Shown: piece by piece, positions 31,746-40,999 of the stretch
Numbering within the stretch: position 1 is the stretch's first letter
Layout of the letters: every line of letters starts with the position of its first letter
Assembly (NCBI GenBank): GCA_964471155.1
Contig: CAYYFX010000011.1
Coordinates: 1-58,985 of the forward strand
Direction: 5' to 3'
Origin: CAYYFX01 sp964471155
Lineage (GTDB): Bacteria > ARS69
Length of the DNA: 58,985 nt
Made by a program: the position numbers and the translations under genes
The notes under the pieces: generated by a model
Database searches by the model: none
What the model was told of the DNA's origin: nothing
Seen by the model: the letters and a program-made list of their open reading frames with translations, nothing else

Positions 31746-32875
31746 GCGGGCCGGGCCCCCACGAGTTCGCGGTACGCCGCCAGCGTCAGGGCCGCCGTCC
31801 TCGCCCACGTGTACTCGCCGGCGCGCGCTCGCCCGGCATCGGCCAGCCGATCACGTTCGCTCGCGCTTCCGAGCACGCGATCCAGGGCGGCGGCCGTCTC
31901 CTCGGGCGAGTCCGGATCCACGAGCACTCCCGCCGACCCGGCCACCTCCGCGGTCGCCGTGCCCGCCGACGTGATCACCGGCGCCCCGCAGGCCATCGCC
32001 TCGAGCACCGGGAGGCCGAAACCCTCGTACCGCGAGACGAGGACGAAGGTGCTGCATGCGGAGTACGCGGCCACCAGCTGCGCGCGCGGCAGGTCCAGGA
32101 GCACCCGCACGGAGCGCTCGAGGCCGCGCCGGGCGATCTCAACCCGCGGGTCGTCGTCGCCCGCATGCAGCAGCCCGGCGAGGACGAGATCGCAGGAGTC
32201 GCGCAGCCGCGCGCGTTGCCACGCGTCGAGGAGCCCCCGGACGTTCTTGTGGGGGCGGAACTCGCCGACGAAGAGCGCGAAGGGACGTTCGAGCGAGAAG
32301 TCGCGGCGGAAAGCCAGGACCGCCGTCTCGTCCGTGCGGCGGAAACCCGGATCCGCGGCCAGCGGTGTCGCCCGCGTGCGGTCGGCGGCGCCCCATCGCT
32401 CGCCGATCTCGTGCGCCACGAACCCGGACACCGCGAGAACGCGTGCCGAGCGGCGGATGGTGAGGTCGTAGGACGCGCGCGCGTACAGCCGCTTCGCGAG
32501 GGACAGTCCCCGGCGTCCCTCGGGGCGAACGTGCATCAGCCCGTGGATGGTGGACACCACCGGGATGTCGCCGAAGAGGACCGGGGCGTCGAAGTGGGGA
32601 TAGTGCAGGAGATCCGCGCCAAGGGACCGTGCCCGTGACGGAAGCGTCCAGTGCTGGCCGAGGGACATGTGCCGTTCGTCCGTCACGTGGTGCACGAGGT
32701 TCGGCGCGGTCCACATGGTGATGCCGTAGTCGGGCCACGGATCCGGGCGTCGCAGCACGTGGAACGTCCAGTCGGGGGCCGCGCGAAGGAGCTCCGGAAG
32801 CAAGGACACCACGTACTGGCCGATTCCGGTCGGCTTCGGGAGCGCGAGGCGGGCATCGAAGAGAACGGTCGGCAT
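31742..32875 (-). CDS. Glycosyltransferase family 4 (GT-B)
   Basis: The 377-residue GT-B enzyme has an N-terminal FDARLALPKPTGIGQYV acceptor-domain start. The donor-binding C-terminal domain has FALFVGEFRPHKNVRGLLDA and the E-x7-E signature in VSRYEGFGLPVLEAMACG. These transfer a sugar, often mannose or rhamnose, from a nucleotide donor, retaining configuration. ATG 32875 is chosen because VLFDAR begins the fold; upstream sequence is not conserved. The gene is coupled to the downstream lipoprotein. Confidence 0.88.
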   Translation of the reverse strand: MPTVLFDARLALPKPTGIGQYVVSLLPELLRAAPDWTFHVLRRPDPWPDYGITMWTAPNLVHHVTDERHMSLGQHWTLPSRARSLGADLLHYPHFDAPVLFGDIPVVSTIHGLMHVRPEGRRGLSLAKRLYARASYDLTIRRSARVLAVSGFVAHEIGERWGAADRTRATPLAADPGFRRTDETAVLAFRRDFSLERPFALFVGEFRPHKNVRGLLDAWQRARLRDSCDLVLAGLLHAGDDDPRVEIARRGLERSVRVLLDLPRAQLVAAYSACSTFVLVSRYEGFGLPVLEAMACGAPVITSAGTATAEVAGSAGVLVDPDSPEETAAALDRVLGSASERDRLADAGRARAGEYTWARTAALTLAAYRELVGARPA

Positions 32876-33013
32876 GGGCGCTCCGGGCGTCGGGCCGGCG
32901 GCGCGGCCGCAGGAGTCGGGGTCCACGGAGTCCTGGTTCCGCGGGCCCGCTGCGCGCAAGGTAGCCGGATCGGCCGGCGCGCGCCACGCCGCGCAGTAGG
33001 GCCTTCTGGCGGG

Positions 33014-33928
33014 TCAGAGTTCCGTGAGCCCGACCGACCACCGGAGCATCCTTCCGTACGCCCGGAGCTTCGCACGCTGGCCCGGCCGATCCCTGCCCCC
33101 GAGCAGGAGGAGCAGGGCGCGTGCCGACCTTGCGCACGAGCCGACGAGCACGATCGCTCGCATGGTCCCCGTCCGCGACCGACCGTCGTGCTTGCGGAAG
33201 TAGAGCAGGCTGCTGCGGAGGCTGGCGAGGAGCGTCCGCGTCAGGGCCTCGCCTGTGCTGGCTCCGGATTTCACGTGCACGATCCCGGGCCCGTCGACGA
33301 ACCAGACCTCCCAGCCGGCGCGGTCGACCCTCCGGCAGAGATCGACATCCTCGTAGAACATGAAGAAGTCGGGGTCCAGCGGCCCGACGGCGTCGACGCA
33401 CGCCTTGCGGATGCAGAGGGCCGCGCCGGAGACCGCCTCGACCCGACGTGTGCGTCCGTCGACCCGGCGCCGGACCCATCGGTGCAGCATCGTGTGCTGG
33501 AGGAACTGGCGCGCCGGCGTGGGGAAGGCGAGCACCGACGGCTGCGGGCTGCCGTCCGGATTCCACAGGCGCGTCGTGCAGATCCCGGCCGAGGGATGCT
33601 CCTCCATGAACCGTGCCATGGACTCCACCGCGCCGCGGCGCACTTCCGTGTCCGGGTTGAGGAGCAGGAGGAGCGCCCCGCGCGCGTGCCCGATGGCCAG
33701 GTTGTTCGCACGCGAGAACCCGATGTTCCCGCCCGCCTCGAAGACGCGCACGCCGGGGAAGTCCCTTCGCACCGTGTCCGCCGTGCCGTCGGTGGATGCG
33801 TTGTCGACGACCAGCACCTCGTGATCGATCGCGACGTGCCGGAGCGACTCGAGACATCGCACCAGGAGATCCCGGCACTCCCAGCTCACGACCAGAATGG
33901 AGAGTCGGGGTCCGACGGCGTCGGTCAT
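33014..33928 (-). CDS. Glycosyltransferase family 2, rhamnosyltransferase-like
   Basis: The 304-residue GT-A enzyme contains LSILVVSWECRDLLVRCLES, the LVVDNASTDGTADTV donor region, the metal-binding LLLLNPDTEV (D-x-D-like) and FFMFYEDVDLCRRVD, characteristic of the WbbL/RfbN rhamnosyltransferase group. A single hydrophobic C-terminal segment may bind membrane. With rfbB nearby a deoxysugar donor is plausible, but this is inference. It starts at ATG 33928, divergent from the export gene. Confidence 0.85.
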   Translation of the reverse strand: MTDAVGPRLSILVVSWECRDLLVRCLESLRHVAIDHEVLVVDNASTDGTADTVRRDFPGVRVFEAGGNIGFSRANNLAIGHARGALLLLLNPDTEVRRGAVESMARFMEEHPSAGICTTRLWNPDGSPQPSVLAFPTPARQFLQHTMLHRWVRRRVDGRTRRVEAVSGAALCIRKACVDAVGPLDPDFFMFYEDVDLCRRVDRAGWEVWFVDGPGIVHVKSGASTGEALTRTLLASLRSSLLYFRKHDGRSRTGTMRAIVLVGSCARSARALLLLLGGRDRPGQRAKLRAYGRMLRWSVGLTEL

Positions 33929-34047
33929 GGGGAGCGTCCTCGAGGCCTGGACGGAAGGGCCGTGAGCATGCCCCGGGCCTGCGGCACGGTCAACGGCGGG
34001 CGCCGTCCCCATGACGGGAACGGGACAGCGCCGAAGGGCGCGTTACC

Positions 34048-34076
34048 TTGACACCCGCGAAGCGACCGGGCATCGT
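34048..34076 (+). promoter_or_regulatory. Predicted promoter for the export operon
   Basis: A perfect TTGACA (34048-34053) stands 17 bases before CATCGT (34071-34076). The ATG of the export gene is eight bases after the -10 box and has no Shine-Dalgarno sequence, so the transcript may be nearly leaderless. The weak -10 lowers confidence. Confidence 0.4.
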
Positions 34077-34084
34077 AGCGCGCG

Positions 34085-35725
34085 ATGCTCCCGACCACCA
34101 CGCGACGGCATCGCCGCGGCATTCCCGTAGTCCTGGCGCTCGCCGCCGCGCTGACCTGCACGAGCGAGGTCCGCGGGCAGTTCCCGTCCCCGGTTCGGCC
34201 GGAACCGGCGGCTTCGCGCGTCGCCTCCGCGGATCGCGCGACGCGCGGTGCGGCCGATGTCCCGCGGCCCGCGACCGTGGCCGACGGCCCGAAGGCGCTT
34301 CGCGGACCCGTGGACGAATCGCAGTACATCGTCGGCCCCGGGGACGGATTCGGCATCACCATCTGGGTGCAGCCGGCGGTCACCATCGAGGCGTCGGTCT
34401 CGCCGGAGGGCAGCCTCGTGCTCCCCGGGGTGGCGCTGGTCTCGGTGGCGGGCCGGACGCTGGCCGACACGAAGGCCGCTCTCGCGGCGGCGATCGCTCG
34501 ACAGTACCGGAACGTGCAGGTGGATGTGGCCCTGGTCGCGCTGCGGCGGATCGAGGTGAACGTCGTCGGCAACGTCCTGCGGCCCGGCACCTACGTGGGC
34601 ACCGCCCTCGATGCGGCGAGCCGGATGATCGAGCTGGCGGGAGGAACCGCCGCCGGCGCCGGGCGCCGCAACATCGAGATCCGCCGGAGGAACGGGGACA
34701 CCGCGCGACTGGATCTCGTGCGGTACGAACGCACCGGAGCGCTGGACGCGAATCCCCCGATCCTGGACGGCGACGTCCTGGTGGTCCCGTGGGAGAAGTC
34801 ACGGGTCGTGGTGGAAGGGGCGGTCGAGGTGCCCGGCACCTACGAGCTGTGCGAGGGCGACACGATCGGCACGATGCTCGAGATCGCCGGCGGGCTCCGC
34901 ATGGACGCGCGGCCCGACAGTATCGAGTTGCGTCGTTTCACCGACTCCCGCCGCACGGACAGGATGGTCCTGTCGCTCCAGGCTCCCGGGAGCCTCGGGA
35001 CCGGGCTTCGTGACGGGGACCAGATCTACGTGCGTGCGCACCACGATTGGAGAGTCGTCGAGGCCGTCGTCCTGGAAGGCGAGTTCCGTTTTCCCGGACC
35101 CTACGGGATCAACGAGGGGGAGGACCGGCTCGCCGACGTCATCGAGCGCGCCGGCGGGTTCACCGACCTCGCGTCCCTCGGGGAAGCGCAGCTCCTGCGG
35201 ACGCGCGGCGTCGATCCGATCGACGTGGAGTACGAGCGCCTGAAGCAGATCCCGGTGCAGGACATGTCCGAGAAGGAGTACGCGTACTTCAAGTCGAAGA
35301 GCCGTGAACGCAAGGGACTCGTCGTGGTCGACTTCGAGCGGCTGGCGACCGGCGACGATGAGGAGAACCAGCTCTTGTCCGCCGGCGACCGGATCATCGT
35401 GCCCCGGCGGCGCGCCACGATCACGGTGAGCGGGAGCGTCACGTTCCCCGGGCTCATCACCTTCGAGCCGGGCAAGCGGGCGTCCTATTACGTCGAACAG
35501 GCGGGCGGGTACTCCTCGAACGCGGACCGGGGGGGCGCGCGCGTGGTCCGGGGCGTGACGGGCGAGTGGGAGCCGCTCTCGCGGGTCCAGTCGATCGCGC
35601 CCGGCGACGAGATCTGGGTCCCGGAGCGGGCGGACCGGAACTGGTGGCAGCTGGCCCGCGAGACGGTCAGCTTCGTTGCGTCGGTCGCCACCGTGTACCT
35701 CGTCATCGACCAGGCCAGCCGGTAG
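34085..35725 (+). CDS. Wza-type polysaccharide export outer-membrane protein with SLBB domains
   Basis: The 546-residue secreted protein has a signal peptide (IPVVLALAAALTCTSEVRGQ region) and a poly_export domain (YIVGPGDGFGITIWVQP, about 78-160). SLBB-type repeats follow: VNVVGNVLRPGTYVG, VVVEGAVEVPGTYEL, VVLEGEFRFPGPYGI and ITVSGSVTFPGLITF. A hydrophobic C-terminal helix ends it (FVASVATVYLVIDQ), the position used by Wza to span the outer membrane. No lipobox Cys is evident. It would form the periplasm-spanning export channel for the polymer made by this locus. Confidence 0.9.
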   Translation: MLPTTTRRHRRGIPVVLALAAALTCTSEVRGQFPSPVRPEPAASRVASADRATRGAADVPRPATVADGPKALRGPVDESQYIVGPGDGFGITIWVQPAVTIEASVSPEGSLVLPGVALVSVAGRTLADTKAALAAAIARQYRNVQVDVALVALRRIEVNVVGNVLRPGTYVGTALDAASRMIELAGGTAAGAGRRNIEIRRRNGDTARLDLVRYERTGALDANPPILDGDVLVVPWEKSRVVVEGAVEVPGTYELCEGDTIGTMLEIAGGLRMDARPDSIELRRFTDSRRTDRMVLSLQAPGSLGTGLRDGDQIYVRAHHDWRVVEAVVLEGEFRFPGPYGINEGEDRLADVIERAGGFTDLASLGEAQLLRTRGVDPIDVEYERLKQIPVQDMSEKEYAYFKSKSRERKGLVVVDFERLATGDDEENQLLSAGDRIIVPRRRATITVSGSVTFPGLITFEPGKRASYYVEQAGGYSSNADRGGARVVRGVTGEWEPLSRVQSIAPGDEIWVPERADRNWWQLARETVSFVASVATVYLVIDQASR

Positions 35726-35730
35726 CGACG

Positions 35731-36948
35731 ATGGCGGACTCCCGTTCCTTCCTCGACGTGCTTCTGGGCTGGCGGCGGCTGGTATTCGGGGTCGCCATCC
35801 TCGGCACGCTCGTCGCGGTCGTCGTGAGCCTGTTGCTGCCGACCTGGTGGACGGCTCGAGCGACGATCACGCCGCCGGACGAGACGGAGGCGGGCGGGGG
35901 GCTGGTCCAGTTGTTCTCGCAGCTGGGCGGCGCCGCGGGGGGAATGCGGACGCGCGGCTTCCTGAACCGGGCGGCCCCGACGGATCTCATGATCGGCGTG
36001 ATCAAGAGCCGCCGCCTTCGCGGCCAGGTCGTGGACCGCTTCGATCTCCAGAAAGTCTACGACGTCAAGTCGCGCGAGCACGCCGTCCATGTGCTGGGGC
36101 AGCACCTGCAGGTCAACACCACTCCCGAGGGACTGGTGGAGATCGCCGTCGAGGCGCGGGATCCCCGCACGGCGGCGGAGATGGCGAACGCACTCGTCGG
36201 CTTCCTTGACGAGTACAACCGCGCGACGAGCGTCGAGGACGCACGGCGAACGGTGGCGTTCGTCGAGGCGCGCCTTGCCGATACGAGGCTGAGGCTCGAA
36301 GGGGCCGCCGACTCGCTCCGGGCATTCCAGGAGGCCCGCGGCGCCATCGAGCTGGGGGAACAGACGCGGGCCACCGTCGACGCCCTCGCGGGCCTAGAGG
36401 CGGAGCGGACCCAGTTGGAGATCCAGAAAGGCGTGCTGGGGCAGTACGCCACGCCCGACCAGCTCCAGGTCCAGGACATCGCGGCTCGGATCCGCGAGAT
36501 CGACGAGAAGGCACGGGACCTCCGCGGCAAGCGGCCGTCCGGGGCGCAGGGGCGATCGAGCGACACGGCGCTCCTCCCCCTCGGGGATCTTCCCTCGCTC
36601 GCGTTGCAGCTCGCGGACCTGCGTCGCGAGCTGCTCGTCCAGGAGAAGGTGTACGAGTTCCTCACGAGCCAGCTGGAGGAGGCACGGATCCGGGAGAGCC
36701 GCGATCTCGTGACGGTCAAGGTCCTGGACGAGGCCACCCCGCCGATCCGGAAGACCCGGCCTCGACGGAGTCTCATCGTCCTGCTGACCGCCGTCGTCGC
36801 CTTCACCGTGGCGCTCGGCGCCGCGTTCGCGGCGGAGGCGATCATCGACCTGGGCGGGAGCCGTGGCGACGATCCGACCATCCGGCGCATGGTGCGCGCC
36901 GCGAACGCGTTGCGGGCCTGGGGAGGCGATCGCGGCGGGTCGAGTTGA
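35731..36948 (+). CDS. Wzz/PCP-type chain-length and export co-polymerase
   Basis: The 405-residue inner-membrane protein has a TM helix near residues 17-37 (LVFGVAILGTLVAVVVSLLLP), a large periplasmic part with a coiled coil (about 165-330) and a C-terminal TM helix preceded by ATPPIRKTRPRRS, the Pro-rich PCP motif. No cytoplasmic tyrosine-kinase domain follows, so it is a PCP-1/2-like protein. It starts five bases after the export gene. It probably sets polymer length and contacts the outer-membrane channel. Confidence 0.88.
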   Translation: MADSRSFLDVLLGWRRLVFGVAILGTLVAVVVSLLLPTWWTARATITPPDETEAGGGLVQLFSQLGGAAGGMRTRGFLNRAAPTDLMIGVIKSRRLRGQVVDRFDLQKVYDVKSREHAVHVLGQHLQVNTTPEGLVEIAVEARDPRTAAEMANALVGFLDEYNRATSVEDARRTVAFVEARLADTRLRLEGAADSLRAFQEARGAIELGEQTRATVDALAGLEAERTQLEIQKGVLGQYATPDQLQVQDIAARIREIDEKARDLRGKRPSGAQGRSSDTALLPLGDLPSLALQLADLRRELLVQEKVYEFLTSQLEEARIRESRDLVTVKVLDEATPPIRKTRPRRSLIVLLTAVVAFTVALGAAFAAEAIIDLGGSRGDDPTIRRMVRAANALRAWGGDRGGSS

Positions 36949-36949
36949 C

Positions 36950-38383
36950 ATGAAGGAGCGCCTCCTGCGGGCCGTCATCTGGCAGGGCGGCACGAGCGTG
37001 CTGGCGCGCGGCACCCGCTATGTCGCCGTGCTCGTCCTGGGGCGGCTGCTCTCTCCCGAGGACTTCGGCGCCTTCGCCTCGCTCTACGTGCTGGTGGAGG
37101 GCCTGTTCCTGCTCTCCGGCATGGGACTCGGCGAGGCTCTCATCGTCGTGCGGGACCGCGAGCGCGACGCCGCGGCCACGGTGTTCGCCCTTGCGGTGGC
37201 CTTCGGACTCTCCGCCTACGTGGTGGCCTGGTGCGTCGCACCGTTCGTGTCGCGGTTCTACGGCCTGGAAGACGGCACACGGGTCCTTCGCGTGCTCGCC
37301 GTCGTGCTGGTCGTACACGCGTTCCGGGTCGTTCCCATGCGCCTCCTCGAAAAGGCCCTGGACTTCCGCGCGAAGGTGTTGCCGACCGTCCTCGGGGCCC
37401 TCACATACCTCGCGGTGTCCGTGCTCGTGGCGGCACGAGGAGGGGCCGTCTGGTCGTTCGTGATCGCCCTGGTCGGCGCCTCGATCGTCGAGACGGCGGC
37501 CTACTGGTGGAGGTCGCCGTGGCGACCGCACTCCGGTCCGACCCTTGCGATGGTCCGACCCCTCCTGGCGTTCGGGATCCCCGTGGTCGTGGGGGGCGTA
37601 TGGACCTACCTCTTCGGGACCGTCGATCGCGTCAGCCTGGCCCGCTGGGGAGGCGCCGGGGTCCTCGGCATCTACGCGTTCGCGTTCTCCCTGGCCAGCC
37701 TTCCGGCCACCCTCGGTTCCGCGGTGGTCGCGGGCGTGCTCCTTCCCGCGTACGGGCTGCTCGGGAGCGATCCGGAGCGCCGCCTGTCGATGCACCTGCG
37801 CGCCGCCGGGCTGATCGCGGGGATCGCCGTCCTGTTCGGCGTCCTCTGCGTGACCCTGTCGCGCCCCGCGCTTCGGCTGGCGTACGATGACAAGTGGGAC
37901 GCGGCCGTTCCGGTCCTGCAGATCCTGGTCATCGGCGGCCTCTTCCGTTCCCTCGTGACCCTCGTCGGGGACCTGCTCGTGGGCGTCGGGCGACCGAAGG
38001 CGTACCAGTCCATGAGCATGATCCAGCTGCTCGTCGCGGTCATCGGCGTTCCGCTCGCCCTGACGCGGGGAGGCGCGATCGGAGTGGCGGTCGTCATGAG
38101 CGCCGCGAGTGCGGTGGCCCTGCTCTCCGGCTGGGGCCTGGCGTCATCCGCGTTGCAGGTTCCGCTGCGGCGGTTCGCATCGTGCCTGGTCCGTCCGTTG
38201 GTCGCGGGGGGCGCGGCCCTGCTGGCGATCCTCGGCGCGGCGCACGTGGCCGTCGCGTCGGGGATCGTCGGCGTGGTCGCGGGCGTCCTCGCCGGTGTGA
38301 CCGCGTTCTCGGGATGCTGGTGGCTCATGGATCCGGCGCTCCGTGAGGATGTGCGCCTGCTCCGAGGCGGGGGTGGTCCATGA
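36950..38383 (+). CDS. Wzx-like polysaccharide flippase (MOP family)
   Basis: The 477-residue protein has about 14 hydrophobic segments and an N-terminus typical of MOP flippases (AVIWQGGTSVLARGTRYVAVLVLGRLLSPEDFGAF, split over residues 7-41). Wzx proteins translocate undecaprenyl-linked repeat units across the inner membrane. ATG 36950 begins one base after the Wzz stop. The stop overlaps the next gene in ATGA. It shares the family's lack of strong active-site motifs, so the substrate is unknown. Confidence 0.87.
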   Translation: MKERLLRAVIWQGGTSVLARGTRYVAVLVLGRLLSPEDFGAFASLYVLVEGLFLLSGMGLGEALIVVRDRERDAAATVFALAVAFGLSAYVVAWCVAPFVSRFYGLEDGTRVLRVLAVVLVVHAFRVVPMRLLEKALDFRAKVLPTVLGALTYLAVSVLVAARGGAVWSFVIALVGASIVETAAYWWRSPWRPHSGPTLAMVRPLLAFGIPVVVGGVWTYLFGTVDRVSLARWGGAGVLGIYAFAFSLASLPATLGSAVVAGVLLPAYGLLGSDPERRLSMHLRAAGLIAGIAVLFGVLCVTLSRPALRLAYDDKWDAAVPVLQILVIGGLFRSLVTLVGDLLVGVGRPKAYQSMSMIQLLVAVIGVPLALTRGGAIGVAVVMSAASAVALLSGWGLASSALQVPLRRFASCLVRPLVAGGAALLAILGAAHVAVASGIVGVVAGVLAGVTAFSGCWWLMDPALREDVRLLRGGGGP

Positions 38384-39792
38384 CCGCGACGGCGAGAAGC
38401 GCGGCGCTGTGGGGGGCCGGGACGACCGCGGCGGTCGGGATCACTCTGGCCGTGGCCAGCGCGCCCGTGACCACCGTCCTCGCCGGCACGGCATTCGCGG
38501 TCGGGGCCGCCCTGGTCCGCCTGTTCGGCGCGCGCATGGGCCTGTGGTGCCTCTTCGTCGCGACCATCCCGCTGCGCGAGCCTCTCTCGGTGGATCTCGT
38601 GGGTACCACGACGCTCTACCTGAATGACCTGCTCCTCCTCGGTCTCGTCATCGTGTGCGCTCGCGAGAACGGGTTGCGGGAGATCGCGCGGCGGAGCCCG
38701 TCCTTCCGCATCGGCGCGGTTCTCGCCGCGCTCGCGGTGGGGGGGTTGTACACGGCCACGCGGGCCAAGTGGGGGATCACCTTCGCCCTGCACGAGTCCG
38801 CGCAGGTCGCCGTCCTGTATGTCGCATGGCACTGGGTGCGCGACGCCCGCGACGCGCGTCGAACCCTCATGGCGGTCGTCCTCGGACTCGTGCCCGCGGT
38901 CGTCCTCGGCTTGTACCAGACGACCCTCCCGATCGAGTACTTCCGGAGACTCGTCGGGACGGTCCCGGCCGTCGCCTGGGACGAGGCCGGCAATCCCAAC
39001 GTGCGGATCTTCTCGACGTTCGACCACCCCTTGCACTTCTCGCACGCGCTGTCCATCGGAACGGGAGTCGGCCTCGGACTCGTTTCGGGCGCGAGCCGCG
39101 GCGGCGCGCTGGTGCTCCTGGCCGTCGTGGCCGCGGTCGCCCACTGCAACCAGTACACGTACTCCCTCGGCGGGCTCGTTGCCAGCGCATCCGCGGTCGT
39201 GGTGCTGGTGGCCGTCTCCAGGCGCCGGTGGCTCCTCCTGCTCGCGCCGCTGATCCTCGTGCTCGCTGCCGCGGCGGCTCCGCGTGTCTTCCTGCTGCGG
39301 ATCGAGCACAGCCTGTCCGGCCGGAACCCGAGTGTGGCCGCGAGGGTGATCGCGTACGACCGGTCGATCCAGATCCTCCGGGACCACCCGCTCCTCGGCG
39401 TCGGCTGGGGCAGCATGCGCACCGCGCTGGAAGACGACTACCGCACGTCGCGCTCGAAGACGGTCGCGTTCACCTCGGAGAACTACTTCCTGGAGAGGGC
39501 GGTCGCGACGGGCCTCGTGGGCCTCGGATCGACCCTCGCCCTGATGGTGCTCTTCCTCCGCAACACGCTATCGCGGCTTCGGCGGACCGGGCGGGGAGCG
39601 GGGTGGCCGCGCTTGGCGCTGCTCGCGGGCGGAGTGGCGTTCTACACGCAGGCCCAGTTCATTCCCGCCGCGGATCCGGCCAGCCGGTACGTGTTGTGGA
39701 TCCTGCTGGCGCTCGCGGAACGGGCGAACGTCGCGGAGCCACGGTCGGGTGTCGTTCCCGGTCCGTCGGGCGCTCGCCTCGCGGAGGCTTGA
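38380..39792 (+). CDS. O-antigen polymerase/ligase-like (Wzy/WaaL) membrane protein
   Basis: The 470-residue polytopic protein has about 12 hydrophobic segments and one large periplasmic loop between the late helices, containing RDHPLLGVGWGSMRTALEDD, the usual Wzy/WaaL region with G-x-G-x-G and H-x-x-L. Wzy polymerises repeat units; WaaL transfers the polymer to lipid A. The position directly after the flippase favours Wzy. It ends four bases before the first GT4 gene. Confidence 0.82.
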   Translation: MTATARSAALWGAGTTAAVGITLAVASAPVTTVLAGTAFAVGAALVRLFGARMGLWCLFVATIPLREPLSVDLVGTTTLYLNDLLLLGLVIVCARENGLREIARRSPSFRIGAVLAALAVGGLYTATRAKWGITFALHESAQVAVLYVAWHWVRDARDARRTLMAVVLGLVPAVVLGLYQTTLPIEYFRRLVGTVPAVAWDEAGNPNVRIFSTFDHPLHFSHALSIGTGVGLGLVSGASRGGALVLLAVVAAVAHCNQYTYSLGGLVASASAVVVLVAVSRRRWLLLLAPLILVLAAAAAPRVFLLRIEHSLSGRNPSVAARVIAYDRSIQILRDHPLLGVGWGSMRTALEDDYRTSRSKTVAFTSENYFLERAVATGLVGLGSTLALMVLFLRNTLSRLRRTGRGAGWPRLALLAGGVAFYTQAQFIPAADPASRYVLWILLALAERANVAEPRSGVVPGPSGARLAEA

Positions 39793-39796
39793 GCCC

Positions 39797-40999
39797 ATGT
39801 CCGTTCGCCATCGCGTCCTGCAGCTCATCACGCGCCTCATCGTCGGCGGCGCGCAGGAGCACGCCATCGCCGCGGCCGCGAAGCTGGACCCCGGGCGCTT
39901 CGACTCGCAGCTCTGGACCGGGCCGGAAACCGGCGCCGAGGGGTCGCTGCTGGAGGACGCCCGGCGCCACGGCATCCGCGTCCGCGTGATCCCCGACCTC
40001 GTCCGCCGCATCGATCCCGTGAAGGACGTCGCCGTCACTCTGCAGCTCGCCCGCCTCTTCCGGCGCGAGCGCTTCGACCTCGTCAGCACGCACAGCTCGA
40101 AGGCCGGGATCGTGGGCCGGGTGGCCGCGCGGCTCGCGGGCGTGCCGGTCGTCGTGCACACGGTGCACGGCTGGGCCTTCCACGAGCACATGCCCGCCCG
40201 CACGCGGCGGACCTACGAGATCCTGGAGCGGTTCCTCGCCGGCCGGACGGACCGGCTGGCCTCCGTCTCCGAGCGGACCACCCGGATCGGCCTCGAGGCC
40301 GGGATCGGACGACCGGAGCAGTACGTGCTCATCCGCAGCGGCATCCCCCGGGCGTCCTTCCACCCCGACGAGGAGCGGCGCCGTCGCGCGCGGGCCGCGC
40401 TCGGGTGGGCGGAGGACGCGCTCGTGGTCGGCTCGGTGGGGCGCCTCTCGCCGCAGAAGAACCCGGCCGACTTCGTGAACGCGGCCCGGGCGATCGCGCC
40501 CCGGCACCCGGCGGCGCGGTTCCTGTACGTGGGCGACGGGCCCCTCCGTCCGGAGATCGAGCGCGCGATCGAGGCCTCGGGGCTGCGGGAGCGGACGATC
40601 CTGGCGGGGCTCCGCCACGACGTGCCCGACCTGCTGCTCGCCATGGACGTGTTCGTGCTGACCTCGCTCTGGGAGGGGATGCCGCGCGTGGTGTTGCAAG
40701 CCCTGGCGAGCGGGGTGCCCGTCGTGTCCTACGATGTATCGGGGATCGCGGAGGCGGTCCGGGACGATCGCAACGGGTACGTCGTGCCGCCGCGGGATCA
40801 TGCGGCGCTCGCGGACCGCGTGGACCGGCTCCTCGCCGACGGGGCCCTGCGGGCCGACCTGGGCCGGCGGGCGTCCGCGGGATTCGACGAGTCGTTCACG
40901 GAAGAGGGTATGCTGCAGCGCCTGGATGCGCTCTACTCCGGGTTGCTGGCGGTTGCATCGCGGACCGGGCGGTCGGGCGCGGGGGACGGGGGACGTTGA
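39797..40999 (+). CDS. Glycosyltransferase family 4, first tandem paralogue
   Basis: The 400-residue GT-B enzyme has VLQLITRLIVGGAQEHAIAAA at the N-terminus, a THSSKAGIVGRVAARLAGVP block, the HTVHGWAFHEH acceptor motif, and the donor site SLWEGMPRVVLQALASGVP (E-x7-E type). Sequence and block order match the next gene closely, so the pair arose by duplication. Cytosolic, it probably adds one sugar to the lipid-linked repeat unit. Its stop overlaps the next TTG (TTGA). Confidence 0.9.
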   Translation: MSVRHRVLQLITRLIVGGAQEHAIAAAAKLDPGRFDSQLWTGPETGAEGSLLEDARRHGIRVRVIPDLVRRIDPVKDVAVTLQLARLFRRERFDLVSTHSSKAGIVGRVAARLAGVPVVVHTVHGWAFHEHMPARTRRTYEILERFLAGRTDRLASVSERTTRIGLEAGIGRPEQYVLIRSGIPRASFHPDEERRRRARAALGWAEDALVVGSVGRLSPQKNPADFVNAARAIAPRHPAARFLYVGDGPLRPEIERAIEASGLRERTILAGLRHDVPDLLLAMDVFVLTSLWEGMPRVVLQALASGVPVVSYDVSGIAEAVRDDRNGYVVPPRDHAALADRVDRLLADGALRADLGRRASAGFDESFTEEGMLQRLDALYSGLLAVASRTGRSGAGDGGR

